DNA from: Deltaproteobacteria bacterium
GTDB lineage: Bacteria; Desulfobacterota; BSN033; UBA1163
Assembly (NCBI GenBank): GCA_016875255.1
Contig: VGRU01000169.1
Span: 1 to 8,022, forward strand
DNA: 8,022 nucleotides
Direction of reading: 5' to 3'
How positions within the stretch are numbered: position 1 is the first letter of the stretch; every line of letters begins with the position of its first letter. The notes beneath the pieces are model-generated. The model was not told the origin of the DNA, did not search any database, and worked only from the letters and a program-made list of their open reading frames with translations. Below, piece by piece: positions 1 through 5,878 of this stretch. A program made the translations under genes and the position numbers.

Positions 1-2
1 GG

Positions 3-533
3 ATTGGCGACTATCCTCACCAGTTCAGCGGAGGCATGCGTCAGAGGGTGATGATCGCCATGGCTTTGAGCTGCAATCCGAAGCTTCTTATTGCCGATGA
101 ACCCACGACTGCGGTGGATGTGACGATCCAGGCGCAGCTTCTCGAAGTGGTCAAGGAGCTTACCTCAAGGCTTGGAACCGCCGTCATGCTTATCACCCAT
201 AACTTGGGTGTGGTGGCACGGCATGTCAACCGGATGGCAGTCATGTATGCGGGGAGAATCGTTGAGCAAGGTCCAGCGGCTGAAGTCTACGCTCATCCGC
301 GACATCCCTATACCATTGGGTTGCTTGCTTCTGTGCCGAGGCTCGATAAACCAAGGAAGGAGAGGCTGGTACCGATTGACGGTCAACCGCCGAATCTGAT
401 CCTCCTTCCTCCGGGATGTTCTTTTATACCGAGATGTTCGTATCGCATGGAGATATGTTCTAAGGAGAGGCCGGAGCTCAGGCCCGTGGGGGATGGCCAC
501 TTCACCGCCTGCTGGGCCAATATGGTCAAATAG
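3..533 (+). CDS. Dipeptide/oligopeptide ABC transporter ATP-binding protein, DppD/OppD type (5' partial)
   Basis: This is the C-terminal part of an ABC importer ATPase that hydrolyses ATP on the cytoplasmic face to drive di/oligopeptide uptake. The frame is open to the left edge, and the first complete codon is at base 3. The ATG at 36 lies inside the signature motif, so it is not the true start. Visible in order are the ABC signature (YPHQFSGGMRQRV), Walker B and D-loop (LLIADEPTTAVD, with Val where Leu is usual), the H-loop His (LITHNLGVV) and the oligopeptide-transporter C-terminal domain (HPRHPYTIGLLASVPRL). The tail has cysteines spaced PGCSFIPRC...ICSKERP...ACW; in some relatives this Cys set is reported to bind an iron-sulfur cluster. 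Walker A lies outside the window. The gene is followed 75 bp later by a DppF/OppF-like partner, the usual arrangement. The family is clear; whether the substrate is dipeptide, oligopeptide or nickel cannot be told. Confidence 0.93.
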   Translation: MGDYPHQFSGGMRQRVMIAMALSCNPKLLIADEPTTAVDVTIQAQLLEVVKELTSRLGTAVMLITHNLGVVARHVNRMAVMYAGRIVEQGPAAEVYAHPRHPYTIGLLASVPRLDKPRKERLVPIDGQPPNLILLPPGCSFIPRCSYRMEICSKERPELRPVGDGHFTACWANMVK

Positions 534-540
534 TCTCATG

Positions 541-582
541 GTCCGATAGTCTGATCGTTGTTTGACTAACTGACTATCCGAC
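541..582. repeat. Imperfect inverted repeat between the two transporter ATPase genes
   Basis: GTCCGATAGTC at 541-551 and GACTATCCGAC at 572-582 are inverted copies matching at 10 of 11 positions, separated by 20 bases. Further TAGTC/GACTA words at 531, 563 and 587 make the gap a cluster of the same pentamer in both orientations. In RNA it could fold into a hairpin between two co-transcribed genes and tune their ratio. No T-tract follows, so it is not a classical terminator. Confidence 0.45.
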
Positions 583-608
583 GAATGACTATAGGACGTT
601 TATTAAAG

Positions 609-1586
609 ATGGCAAACGATATCCTGATTGAAATTAAAAACCTCTCGATGTATTTTCCCATGACTAAGGGAATCATTCGCCAGCATAAGATTTCTGAAGT
701 CAAGGCTGTGGATGGGGTGAATTTTTTTATCCGGAAGGGTGAAACCCTCGGCCTCGTGGGGGAAAGCGGTTGCGGTAAGACCACCCTGGGAAGATGCCTC
801 CTCCAGTTGATCCGCCCCACGTCAGGAGAGGTCTATTTCGAAGGTATGGACCTGTGCACCATGGCATCTGATGATCTCCGATCCATCCGACAAAAGATGC
901 AGATCATCTTTCAGGATCCCTTCGACTCCCTGGACCCCAGGATGACAGCCGGAGAGATCGTGGCCGAACCCCTGCGGGTCCATACCCGGATCAGGGGCAG
1001 GGAGTTGAGGGAGAAGATTGCTGAACTGTTGAAGATCGTGGGACTGGATTCTTCCATGACAGAGCGCTATCCCCATCAATTCAGCGGAGGTCAGCGCCAG
1101 AGGCTCGGGATTGCCCGCGCCCTTGCCATCCGGCCCAGTTTTATCGTCTGCGATGAACCCATCTCTGCGCTCGATGTCTCCATCCAGGCACAGATCATCA
1201 ACCTTCTCGAAGACCTTCAGGGAGAGTTTGATCTCACCTATCTCTTTATCGCCCATGACCTCTCCGTAGTCCGCCACATCAGCCACCGGGTTGCAGTCAT
1301 GTATCTCGGAAAGATTGTTGAAGTTGCGAATCGGGATGCCCTTTACCGTGTGGCCAAACATCCCTATACCATAGCGCTTCTTTCAGCCGTGCCGATTCCG
1401 GATCCGGTCGTGGAAGCCACGCGAGAACGAATCATCCTCAAAGGCGAGATTCCAAGTCCGATTGCACTGCCGCCGGGGTGCAATTTCCATCCCCGATGTC
1501 CCATCGGTGTGGAGATCTGCAGGAAGGAAGTTCCCTCGCTTCGGGAGATTGAAGAAGGGCACTGGGTCGCGTGCCATCTTGCATAA
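609..1586 (+). CDS. Dipeptide/oligopeptide ABC transporter ATP-binding protein, DppF/OppF type
   Basis: This is the second ATPase of a heterodimeric peptide importer, expected to pair with the DppD-like protein just upstream. At 325 residues it has the normal family length. Seen in order are Walker A (GESGCGKTT, residues about 51-59), the Q-loop (IIFQDPFDSLDP, about 98-109), the signature (YPHQFSGGQRQRLGIARAL, about 154-172), Walker B (VCDEPISALD), the H-loop (FIAHDLSVV, about 212-220) and the C-terminal domain with HPYTIALLSAVP. The cysteine tail is PGCNFHPRCPIGVEIC...ACH. All catalytic motifs are intact. I chose the ATG at 609 because the protein then begins MANDILIEIKNL, as relatives do, with AGGA 12 bases upstream; the ATG at 585 would add only eight non-conserved residues. 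No terminator follows directly; a palindromic element lies 37 bp downstream. Confidence 0.93.
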   Translation: MANDILIEIKNLSMYFPMTKGIIRQHKISEVKAVDGVNFFIRKGETLGLVGESGCGKTTLGRCLLQLIRPTSGEVYFEGMDLCTMASDDLRSIRQKMQIIFQDPFDSLDPRMTAGEIVAEPLRVHTRIRGRELREKIAELLKIVGLDSSMTERYPHQFSGGQRQRLGIARALAIRPSFIVCDEPISALDVSIQAQIINLLEDLQGEFDLTYLFIAHDLSVVRHISHRVAVMYLGKIVEVANRDALYRVAKHPYTIALLSAVPIPDPVVEATRERIILKGEIPSPIALPPGCNFHPRCPIGVEICRKEVPSLREIEEGHWVACHLA

Positions 1587-1622
1587 TCTATTACCGTGTA
1601 AGCCCACAGCAAAAATTTAGAT

Positions 1623-1694
1623 GTAGGGCAACTCTTTAGGGTTGCATTTAATGGAAGCCTGCGTAAGACAGGCAAGGCTAAAGCCTTACCCTAC
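1623..1694. repeat. MITE/REP-like palindromic element with three hairpins
   Basis: The element is bounded by GTAGGG (1623-1628) and its complement CCCTAC (1689-1694). Inside are three small hairpins in a row: GCAAC/GTTGC (1628-1632 with 1641-1645), GCCTG/CAGGC (1657-1661 with 1669-1673) and AAGGCT/AGCCTT (1674-1679 with 1682-1687). This is the layout of small non-coding palindromic elements scattered between genes in many uncultured bacteria. It sits 37 bp after the dppF-like stop and could also stabilise the 3' end of that mRNA. No transposase is encoded. Confidence 0.6.
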
Positions 1695-1996
1695 GAAACT
1701 TCAATAACCTATATTCCCTTACCCTTCTCCCCCAAGCCTTCATATATGGAATGAAGAAGATTAAGCCCCAAAACCCCAAATCGTATAATATTTTTATTCT
1801 TGCATTGGAATTATGTATAAACCCTGTATTTACAAAAAATCTCTGTATGTTTAAGCAGTTATAAAACATTTTGGCGAAAATGATGGAGTAAATAGTATAA
1901 CAAAAAAATTCATTTTGGTTAAAAAGGAGGATATATCAAAGAGAGAATAAGCTAAAATCTCAACAATAACGATGAGTTATAATTAAACATCTATTT
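1695..1996. other. AT-rich upstream region without genes
   Basis: No credible coding sequence is seen here; the only frames are short minus-strand shadows. Base composition is distinctly AT-richer than the flanking genes. The region carries candidate activator sites (1867-1882 and 1911-1926, listed separately). It also has an orphan Shine-Dalgarno-like AGGAGG at 1925-1930 with no start codon at a workable distance. An 11-base direct repeat, ATCAAAGAGAG, occurs at 1935-1945 and again at 2028-2038 just before the first gene of the downstream operon. It reads as the regulatory leader of the sigma-54 operon. Confidence 0.5.
1867..1926. promoter_or_regulatory. Candidate upstream activator sites for a sigma-54 enhancer-binding protein
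   Basis: CATTTTGGCGAAAATG (1867-1882) is a palindrome with 6-bp arms around GGCG. A related, less symmetric copy, CATTTTGGTTAAAAAG, starts at 1911, 44 bp further on, so both lie on roughly the same face of the helix. They lie about 115-130 and 70-85 bp upstream of the sigma-54 promoter, within the usual range for enhancer sites. The repeat is seen; its role is inferred. Confidence 0.35.
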
Positions 1997-2012
1997 TGGC
2001 ACAGGAAATGCT
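1997..2012 (+). promoter_or_regulatory. Sigma-54 (RpoN) -24/-12 promoter
   Basis: TGGCACAGGAAATGCT matches the RpoN consensus TGGCAC-N5-TTGCW at every fixed position except one (A for T at 2008). The invariant GG (1998-1999) and GC (2010-2011) have correct spacing. Transcription would begin near 2023, giving a leader of about 28 bases before the ATG at 2051, with GAGGAGG at 2036-2042. The promoter points at the small-membrane-protein/receiver operon, so that operon should depend on a bacterial enhancer-binding protein. No such activator is encoded in the window. Confidence 0.75.
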
Positions 2013-2050
2013 TTATATAGGTTGAAAATCAAAGAGAGGAGGAAACAAAG

Positions 2051-2335
2051 ATGGAAAAAATGGCAAAAGGATTAAAAATTGGGTTGATGGTAGGACTAAT
2101 GACTCTGGCAGCTTCTCCTGCATTTGCAAGATCGATCAGCTTTAAGGACGCAGGACCGGCTCTCTGGGTTTTTGTTATCATCGGAGCCGTCATCATCCTT
2201 CTTCAGCTGATACCGGCAGCGATTCTGTTCTTCAGCTTCATCGGGACGGCCACGACCATGGCATTGAAGAAAGAGAAGAAGGTTGAGCAAGAAGCGGTGC
2301 TTCCTGGTATGGAGCCAGTAGCGGCCAAAAAGTAG
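2051..2335 (+). CDS. Small secreted/membrane protein, first paralogue of the sigma-54 operon
   Basis: I do not recognise a named family. The 94-residue product has an N-terminal signal-like segment: basic start, hydrophobic stretch about 10-22, and a possible AFA cleavage site at 24-26. A strongly hydrophobic segment at about 38-69 carries the core LLQLIPAAIL, followed by a lysine-rich tail (KKEKK, about 73-77). The positive-inside rule predicts an outside N-terminus and a cytoplasmic tail. The start at 2051 is fixed by GAGGAGG (2036-2042); Met4 is a possible alternative. The hydrophobic core aligns without gaps to that of the next gene (G, L-x-Q-(L/V)-IPA-x-IL at a constant offset of three), so the two are duplicates. 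It is first in an operon behind a sigma-54 promoter. Membrane location is well supported; function is unknown. Confidence 0.8.
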   Translation: MEKMAKGLKIGLMVGLMTLAASPAFARSISFKDAGPALWVFVIIGAVIILLQLIPAAILFFSFIGTATTMALKKEKKVEQEAVLPGMEPVAAKK

Positions 2336-2367
2336 CTGGAAGGAAATCACGAAAGAGGTGAAGACCG

Positions 2368-2622
2368 ATGTCTAAGAGCATGAAGAAGATACTGACAATT
2401 CTGAGTCTGGCTCTGGTTCTGGCAATCGCATTAGGTTCTCTGGTAGTTGCTTATGCAGGTGGGATTAGGGGAATAGGACTTCTTGGGGTCTGGTTCTTTT
2501 TGACCTTCGGGGTCATTGTGGTATTAGCCCAGGTGATACCGGCGGGCATCCTTCTGAGCTCCCTGGTGGTATCGACCTTGAGTTCGGATCGAAGGGAAGA
2601 GGCGCCTGTTGGCGTGATATAA
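2368..2622 (+). CDS. Small membrane protein, second paralogue of the sigma-54 operon
   Basis: This 84-residue protein has the same plan as its upstream neighbour and no recognised family. It has a basic N-terminus (KSMKK), a hydrophobic signal-like segment at about 8-29 with a possible AYA cleavage site at 28-30, and a glycine-rich stretch (GGIRGIG). A second hydrophobic segment at about 37-71 contains LAQVIPAGIL, and the charged tail is SDRREEAPVGVI. The tail is acidic/basic and shorter than the lysine-rich tail of the first paralogue, so the two may bind different cytoplasmic partners. AGAGGTG (2354-2360) precedes the ATG by seven bases. It lies 32 bp after the first gene and 17 bp before the receiver gene, so all three are probably co-transcribed. 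Uncleaved, it would span the membrane twice. Confidence 0.8.
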   Translation: MSKSMKKILTILSLALVLAIALGSLVVAYAGGIRGIGLLGVWFFLTFGVIVVLAQVIPAGILLSSLVVSTLSSDRREEAPVGVI

Positions 2623-2639
2623 GAGAAGAGGGGGCAGCC

Positions 2640-3068
2640 ATGCAGCATAAGAAGATACTCATAGCCTATCAGGATGATTTATGGGTCAGATCGCTCGCCA
2701 CCTATTTTCACGGGCAGGGATACCGGGTGGAGTCGGTCAAAGCTCTGAGCGAGATGATCAAGAAAGTCCGCAACGGCCAGCATCAGGTTCTGCTTCTGGA
2801 TGATGAGATTGAAGGGTTGAAGGCCTGTGATATCGTCTCTCTGTTAAAGAAAGTCAATTCCAAGATTCAGGTCATCATGATCTCCTCGGAGGAGTCCCTG
2901 GGACCGGTGAGACGGCTTCGGGGGGCAGGCATCTTCTATCAGGCGATGAAGCCGGTTGATATGGAAGAGATCCGCTCTGCCGTGCAGTGTGCGTTTGAGA
3001 AGATCGAGCGGGAGAATGAGAAGGAAGGTTTCTTCTCCTTCTTGATTCCAAAACTGGCGCCGGCGTAA
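2640..3068 (+). CDS. Stand-alone response-regulator receiver (CheY-like) protein
   Basis: This 142-residue protein consists of one receiver domain plus a short tail. The phosphorylation site is intact: acidic pair D12-D13 (AYQDD), phospho-acceptor D54 at the end of strand 3 (VLLLDDE, with G59 five residues on), the switch Ser at 82/83 (MISSE) and the invariant Lys104-Pro105 (MKPVD). There is no DNA-binding or enzymatic output domain. The tail after about residue 122 is charged, then hydrophobic (KEGFFSFLIPKLAPA), and could dock on a partner or the membrane. AGAGGGGG (2627-2634) precedes the ATG. As the last gene of a sigma-54 operon with two small membrane proteins, it may relay a phospho-signal to or from them. 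The partner kinase is not in the window. Receiver identity is secure; the output is unknown. Confidence 0.9.
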   Translation: MQHKKILIAYQDDLWVRSLATYFHGQGYRVESVKALSEMIKKVRNGQHQVLLLDDEIEGLKACDIVSLLKKVNSKIQVIMISSEESLGPVRRLRGAGIFYQAMKPVDMEEIRSAVQCAFEKIERENEKEGFFSFLIPKLAPA

Positions 3069-3123
3069 GATATACGGAATAATTTGGAGACTACGCATAC
3101 GGTAAAGACAATCTCTATTTTCA

Positions 3124-4269
3124 CTACCTGCCAAGAAGTTCTCTGGCAATGATTACCTTTTCGATCTCCTTCGTCCCTTCCACAATCTCCACGAGCTTGG
3201 CATCCCGATAAAGGCGCTCAATCCCGTATTCACCCAGATAACCGTATCCGCCGTGAATCTGCACCACCTCATCGATCACCTTGACCGCCACCTCTCCTGA
3301 AAACCACTTAGCCATGGAAATCAGTTTAGGGTCAATCTTCCCTTGATCGACCATCCAGGCAGCCCTATGGCAGAGCGCTCTTGCCGCCTCGATCAGGCTT
3401 GCCATCTCTGCCAGTTTGAATTGAATCCCCTGGAAACTGGAGAGGGGGCTTCCGAACTGCTTTCTCTGCTTCGAATACTGGATTGCCTTCTCCAGTCCAC
3501 CCTGGGCGATTCCAACCCCTGAGATGGCCACGGCAACTCGGGTATGATTGAAGACCGTCATGAGTTGATAAAATCCCTCCCCCTCGATCTCTCCCACCAG
3601 ATTCTCCAACGGGACCTTCACCTCTGAAAAATTGACCTCAGCCGTATCCGAAGCCCGCATCCCGAGTTTTCTCTTCAATTGATTGGCCTCGAATCCTTCC
3701 CGTTTCGTCTCAATTAGAATTGGGCTATGACGCTTTGATTTTATTTTCTCCTCTTCATCGGTGACGCAAAGGACGACTAAATAGTCGCCAATGCTTCCAT
3801 TGGTGATGAATATCTTGCTCCCATTGATCACATAATGACCATTTACCTTCTTGGCTACGGTTGAGACAGAAGCCACGTCGCTTCCGGCATCAGGCTCGGT
3901 AATCGCCATTCCCATGATGGCCTCTCCTTTGGGCAGAAGAGGAAGATACTTCTTCTTCTGCTCTTCCCTTCCAGAGAAGAGAATAAATTCCGAGCCTAAA
4001 GTGGTGGTGAGAATTGACCCGCACCCGGCATCCACCCGGGAGAACTCCTCGGTAATGAGGGCATGCTCAAGAAAACCTAGACCGGCGCCTCCATAGGCCT
4101 CATCGATAAAGACGCCTACAAATCCGAGGTCGCATGCCTTCTTCCATAATTCCATTGGAAAGGTCTCATTGAGGTCGCACTCTTCAGCCACCTCCGGAAA
4201 GGTCTTTTCCGCGAATTCACGGGCGGCCTTCTGAATATCCTTCTGTTCATCCGTCAGTTCGAAATCCAT
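3124..4269 (-). CDS. Acyl-CoA dehydrogenase (second gene of a tandem pair)
   Basis: This is an FAD-dependent cytoplasmic enzyme that introduces a 2,3-double bond into an acyl-CoA and passes electrons to electron-transfer flavoprotein. Its 381 residues match the family length. Seen are the N-terminal helical domain (MDFELTDEQKDIQKAAREF), YGGAGLG, and the FAD/substrate strand motif ITEPDAGSDV followed by HYVINGSKIFITNG. The C-terminal domain has RKQFGSPLSSFQGIQFKLAEMA and QIHGGYGYLGEYGIERLYRDAK. The catalytic base is E364 in the canonical EGT context (VEIVEGTKEIE). A G-rich stretch (GGGGGT) precedes the ATG at a somewhat long distance. It lies 161 bp downstream of a paralogue on the same strand, probably in one transcription unit. 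The substrate cannot be read from the sequence: short-chain, branched-chain or alicyclic acyl-CoA are all possible. Confidence 0.93.
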   Translation of the reverse strand: MDFELTDEQKDIQKAAREFAEKTFPEVAEECDLNETFPMELWKKACDLGFVGVFIDEAYGGAGLGFLEHALITEEFSRVDAGCGSILTTTLGSEFILFSGREEQKKKYLPLLPKGEAIMGMAITEPDAGSDVASVSTVAKKVNGHYVINGSKIFITNGSIGDYLVVLCVTDEEEKIKSKRHSPILIETKREGFEANQLKRKLGMRASDTAEVNFSEVKVPLENLVGEIEGEGFYQLMTVFNHTRVAVAISGVGIAQGGLEKAIQYSKQRKQFGSPLSSFQGIQFKLAEMASLIEAARALCHRAAWMVDQGKIDPKLISMAKWFSGEVAVKVIDEVVQIHGGYGYLGEYGIERLYRDAKLVEIVEGTKEIEKVIIARELLGR

Positions 4270-4311
4270 CTCTTCAAACCCCCATATAGGAAAAAGTCAA
4301 AGCTCAAATGA

Positions 4312-4367
4312 GATGCCGAAACAAGTTCGGCATGACAAAAATGTCATTCTGAACTCGTTTCAGAATC
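4312..4367. repeat. REP-like composite palindrome between the acyl-CoA dehydrogenase genes
   Basis: Two hairpins face each other. The first is ATGCCGAA-ACAAG-TTCGGCAT (4313-4333) and the second is ATTCTGAA-CTCGT-TTCAGAAT (4346-4366). Each has a perfect 8-bp stem and a 5-base loop. The second is an inverted copy of the first: 20 of 25 positions match over 4312-4336 and 4343-4367, with an AT-rich six-base spacer. This is the form of a paired REP element. It lies in the 161-bp gap and could attenuate expression of the second dehydrogenase gene or protect the mRNA of the first. Confidence 0.7.
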
Positions 4368-4430
4368 CATTTTTGATGTACGACATTCATTTGGCATTTG
4401 AACTTTGAAATTTGAAATTGTTGCAGCCGC

Positions 4431-5579
4431 CTACACTCTTCCCAGCAATTCCCTCGCAATGGTATTTTTCTCGATCTCCTTCGCCCCTTCGTAGATCTCA
4501 ACGATCTTGGCGTCCCGGTAAAATCGTTCCATATCATATTCGGCGATATAACCATACCCGCCGTGGAGTTGGAGTCCATCATTGGTCACTCTGACGCCCA
4601 CTTCTCCGGCGATATATTTGGCGATGGAAATGAGTTTAGGATCCACTTTTCCGCGATCCACCATCCACCCTGCCTTATAACAAAGGGTTCTGGCGGCCTC
4701 AATCCATGTGGCCATCTCAGCAATCTTGAACTGGATGGCTTGAAAGGTGGCGAGGGGTTGACCGAACTGCTTTCTCTTCTTCACATATTGGATGGCCTTA
4801 TCCAATGCCCCTTGCGCCACCCCCACGCCCTGGGCCGCAGCAATCACGCGGTTGATATTGAAGAGCTGCATGATCTGGGGAAAGCCTTCCCCCTCTTTTT
4901 CGCCGACCAGATTGTCTTTTGGAACCCTCACATCGCTGAACCGGAGTTCCGCTGTGTCAGAAGCCCGGATTCCCAATTTACCGGTGATCTTTAAAGCTCT
5001 GAAACCAGGACGGTCTGTCTCCACAATCACAACTCCAAACCGCTTGAACCTTGACCCTGCTTCGGGATGGGTCAAACAGAAAACGACGAGATAATGGGCG
5101 ATACTTCCATTGGTGATGAACTGTTTTGCCCCATTGATCACATAGTGATCACCCTCTCTCCTTGCCAGGGTCAGGATGGACAGGATATCGCTCCCTGCAT
5201 CAGGCTCCGTGATGGCCGTCCCCATAATCGCCTTTCCCTTGGTAAGGGGAGGGAGGTATTTCTTCTTCTGCTCTTCGGTGCCATAGAGTTGGATGAGCTC
5301 GGCGCCGAAGGTCGTCAGCAAGATATTTCCACATCCCGGGTCCACCCTCCAGAATTCCTCCATCACCATCGCAAACTCAAGAAAACCTAACCCAAGGCCC
5401 CCGTACTCCTTTTTGATAAAGAGGCCGATAAAGCCCAGTTCACATGCCTTCTTCCAGAGGTCTCTGGGGAATTCTTCCTTGCGATCGTATTCACGGGCGA
5501 CAACCGGAAATTCTCCTTCGGCAAACTCCCGCGCCGCCATGCGGATCTGTTTCTGTCGGTTCGTCAACTCGAAATCCAT
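4431..5579 (-). CDS. Acyl-CoA dehydrogenase (first gene of a tandem pair)
   Basis: This is an FAD- and ETF-linked acyl-CoA dehydrogenase of 382 residues, closely similar along its whole length to the following gene, so the pair arose by duplication. Motifs are YGGLGLGFLEFAM, ITEPDAGSDI, HYVINGAKQFITNG, RKQFGQPLATFQAIQFKIAEMA and LHGGYGYIAEYDMERFYRDAK. The catalytic base E364 is present, but its context is EGA rather than the usual EGT, a mild active-site change relative to the paralogue. I chose the start at 5579 because MDFELTNRQKQIR aligns with the paralogue's N-terminus and GGAGGTG (5585-5591) lies five bases upstream. The frame stays open to an ATG at 5675, but that codon lies inside the likely promoter. 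Two nearly identical enzymes in tandem suggest successive oxidations in one pathway, or two chain lengths. Confidence 0.93.
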   Translation of the reverse strand: MDFELTNRQKQIRMAAREFAEGEFPVVAREYDRKEEFPRDLWKKACELGFIGLFIKKEYGGLGLGFLEFAMVMEEFWRVDPGCGNILLTTFGAELIQLYGTEEQKKKYLPPLTKGKAIMGTAITEPDAGSDILSILTLARREGDHYVINGAKQFITNGSIAHYLVVFCLTHPEAGSRFKRFGVVIVETDRPGFRALKITGKLGIRASDTAELRFSDVRVPKDNLVGEKEGEGFPQIMQLFNINRVIAAAQGVGVAQGALDKAIQYVKKRKQFGQPLATFQAIQFKIAEMATWIEAARTLCYKAGWMVDRGKVDPKLISIAKYIAGEVGVRVTNDGLQLHGGYGYIAEYDMERFYRDAKIVEIYEGAKEIEKNTIARELLGRV

Positions 5580-5655
5580 TCCTTCACCTCCATCGATCTT
5601 CTCCCCGTTCATCGACTCCCGAAGCGGTATCCGTCTTAAAAAGACACGATAGCCA

Positions 5656-5682
5656 ATTATACATTTGAGACCCATTTGTCAA
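5656..5682 (-). promoter_or_regulatory. Sigma-70-type promoter for the acyl-CoA dehydrogenase pair
   Basis: Read leftward, TTGACA (5677-5682) and TATAAT (5656-5661) are perfect -35 and -10 hexamers separated by 15 bp, slightly short of the ideal 17. Transcription would start near 5649, leaving a leader of about 70 bases to the ATG at 5579. No operator-like palindrome is obvious over the hexamers; a large palindromic repeat begins 19 bp upstream of the -35. Confidence 0.6.
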
Positions 5683-5700
5683 GAAAAAGTTGAGAGAGCC

Positions 5701-5846
5701 CTGAAAAACTATCTTTTGCTCTCTGATTTCACAGATTTTAAAAAAATGATTCCACAGATTTTCCTTTATTTATCAATGCATCTCTAATCTGTGGAATCGG
5801 TCCCTAATCGGTGTAATCAGAGATTTCTGGACTTTTTCAGAAATCT
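5701..5846. repeat. Nested palindromic repeat element, about 145 bp
   Basis: Two pairs of inverted arms are nested. GATTCCACAGATT (5748-5760) pairs perfectly with AATCTGTGGAATC (5786-5798). CTCTGATTTCACAGATT (5721-5737) pairs with AATCGGTGTAATCAGAG (5806-5822) at 15 of 17 positions. Outer CTGAAAAA words (5701-5708, and inverted at about 5833-5840) extend the symmetry. At the right end a separate 9-bp hairpin, AGATTTCTG/CAGAAATCT (5821-5829 with 5838-5846), has a T-rich loop. The four arms are variants of one word, as in small non-autonomous elements built by duplication. It fills most of the gap between divergent genes; no ORF is present. Confidence 0.65.
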
Positions 5847-5848
5847 TC

Positions 5849-5878
5849 TTGAAGTTTCTAAGAGCCATCCTTTATATT
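5849..5878 (+). promoter_or_regulatory. Possible promoter of the metallo-hydrolase gene
   Basis: TTGAAG (5849-5854) and TATATT (5873-5878) are separated by 18 bp, followed by ATAAG. Transcription would begin near 5885, just ahead of the GAGGAGGAG ribosome-binding site at about 5899-5907. The match is moderate, and it directly abuts the palindromic repeat, which may supply or disturb upstream sequence. Confidence 0.35.

Noticed and set aside
822..1361. Minus-strand open frame of 179 codons inside the dppF-like gene
   Set aside because: It is antisense to intact Walker A, signature and Walker B motifs and has no recognisable domain; a shadow of the real gene.
3069..3123. Possible bidirectional terminator between the receiver gene and the convergent dehydrogenase
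   Set aside because: Only short GAGA/TCTC pairing is visible; no stable stem with a T-tract on either strand.
4563..5390. Plus-strand open frames of 100-143 codons inside the first acyl-CoA dehydrogenase gene
   Set aside because: They are antisense to conserved dehydrogenase motifs and lack ribosome-binding sites.
5580..5675. 32-residue N-terminal extension of the first acyl-CoA dehydrogenase
   Set aside because: The upstream ATG lies within the -35/-10 region, and GGAGGTG plus alignment with the paralogue favour the start at 5579.
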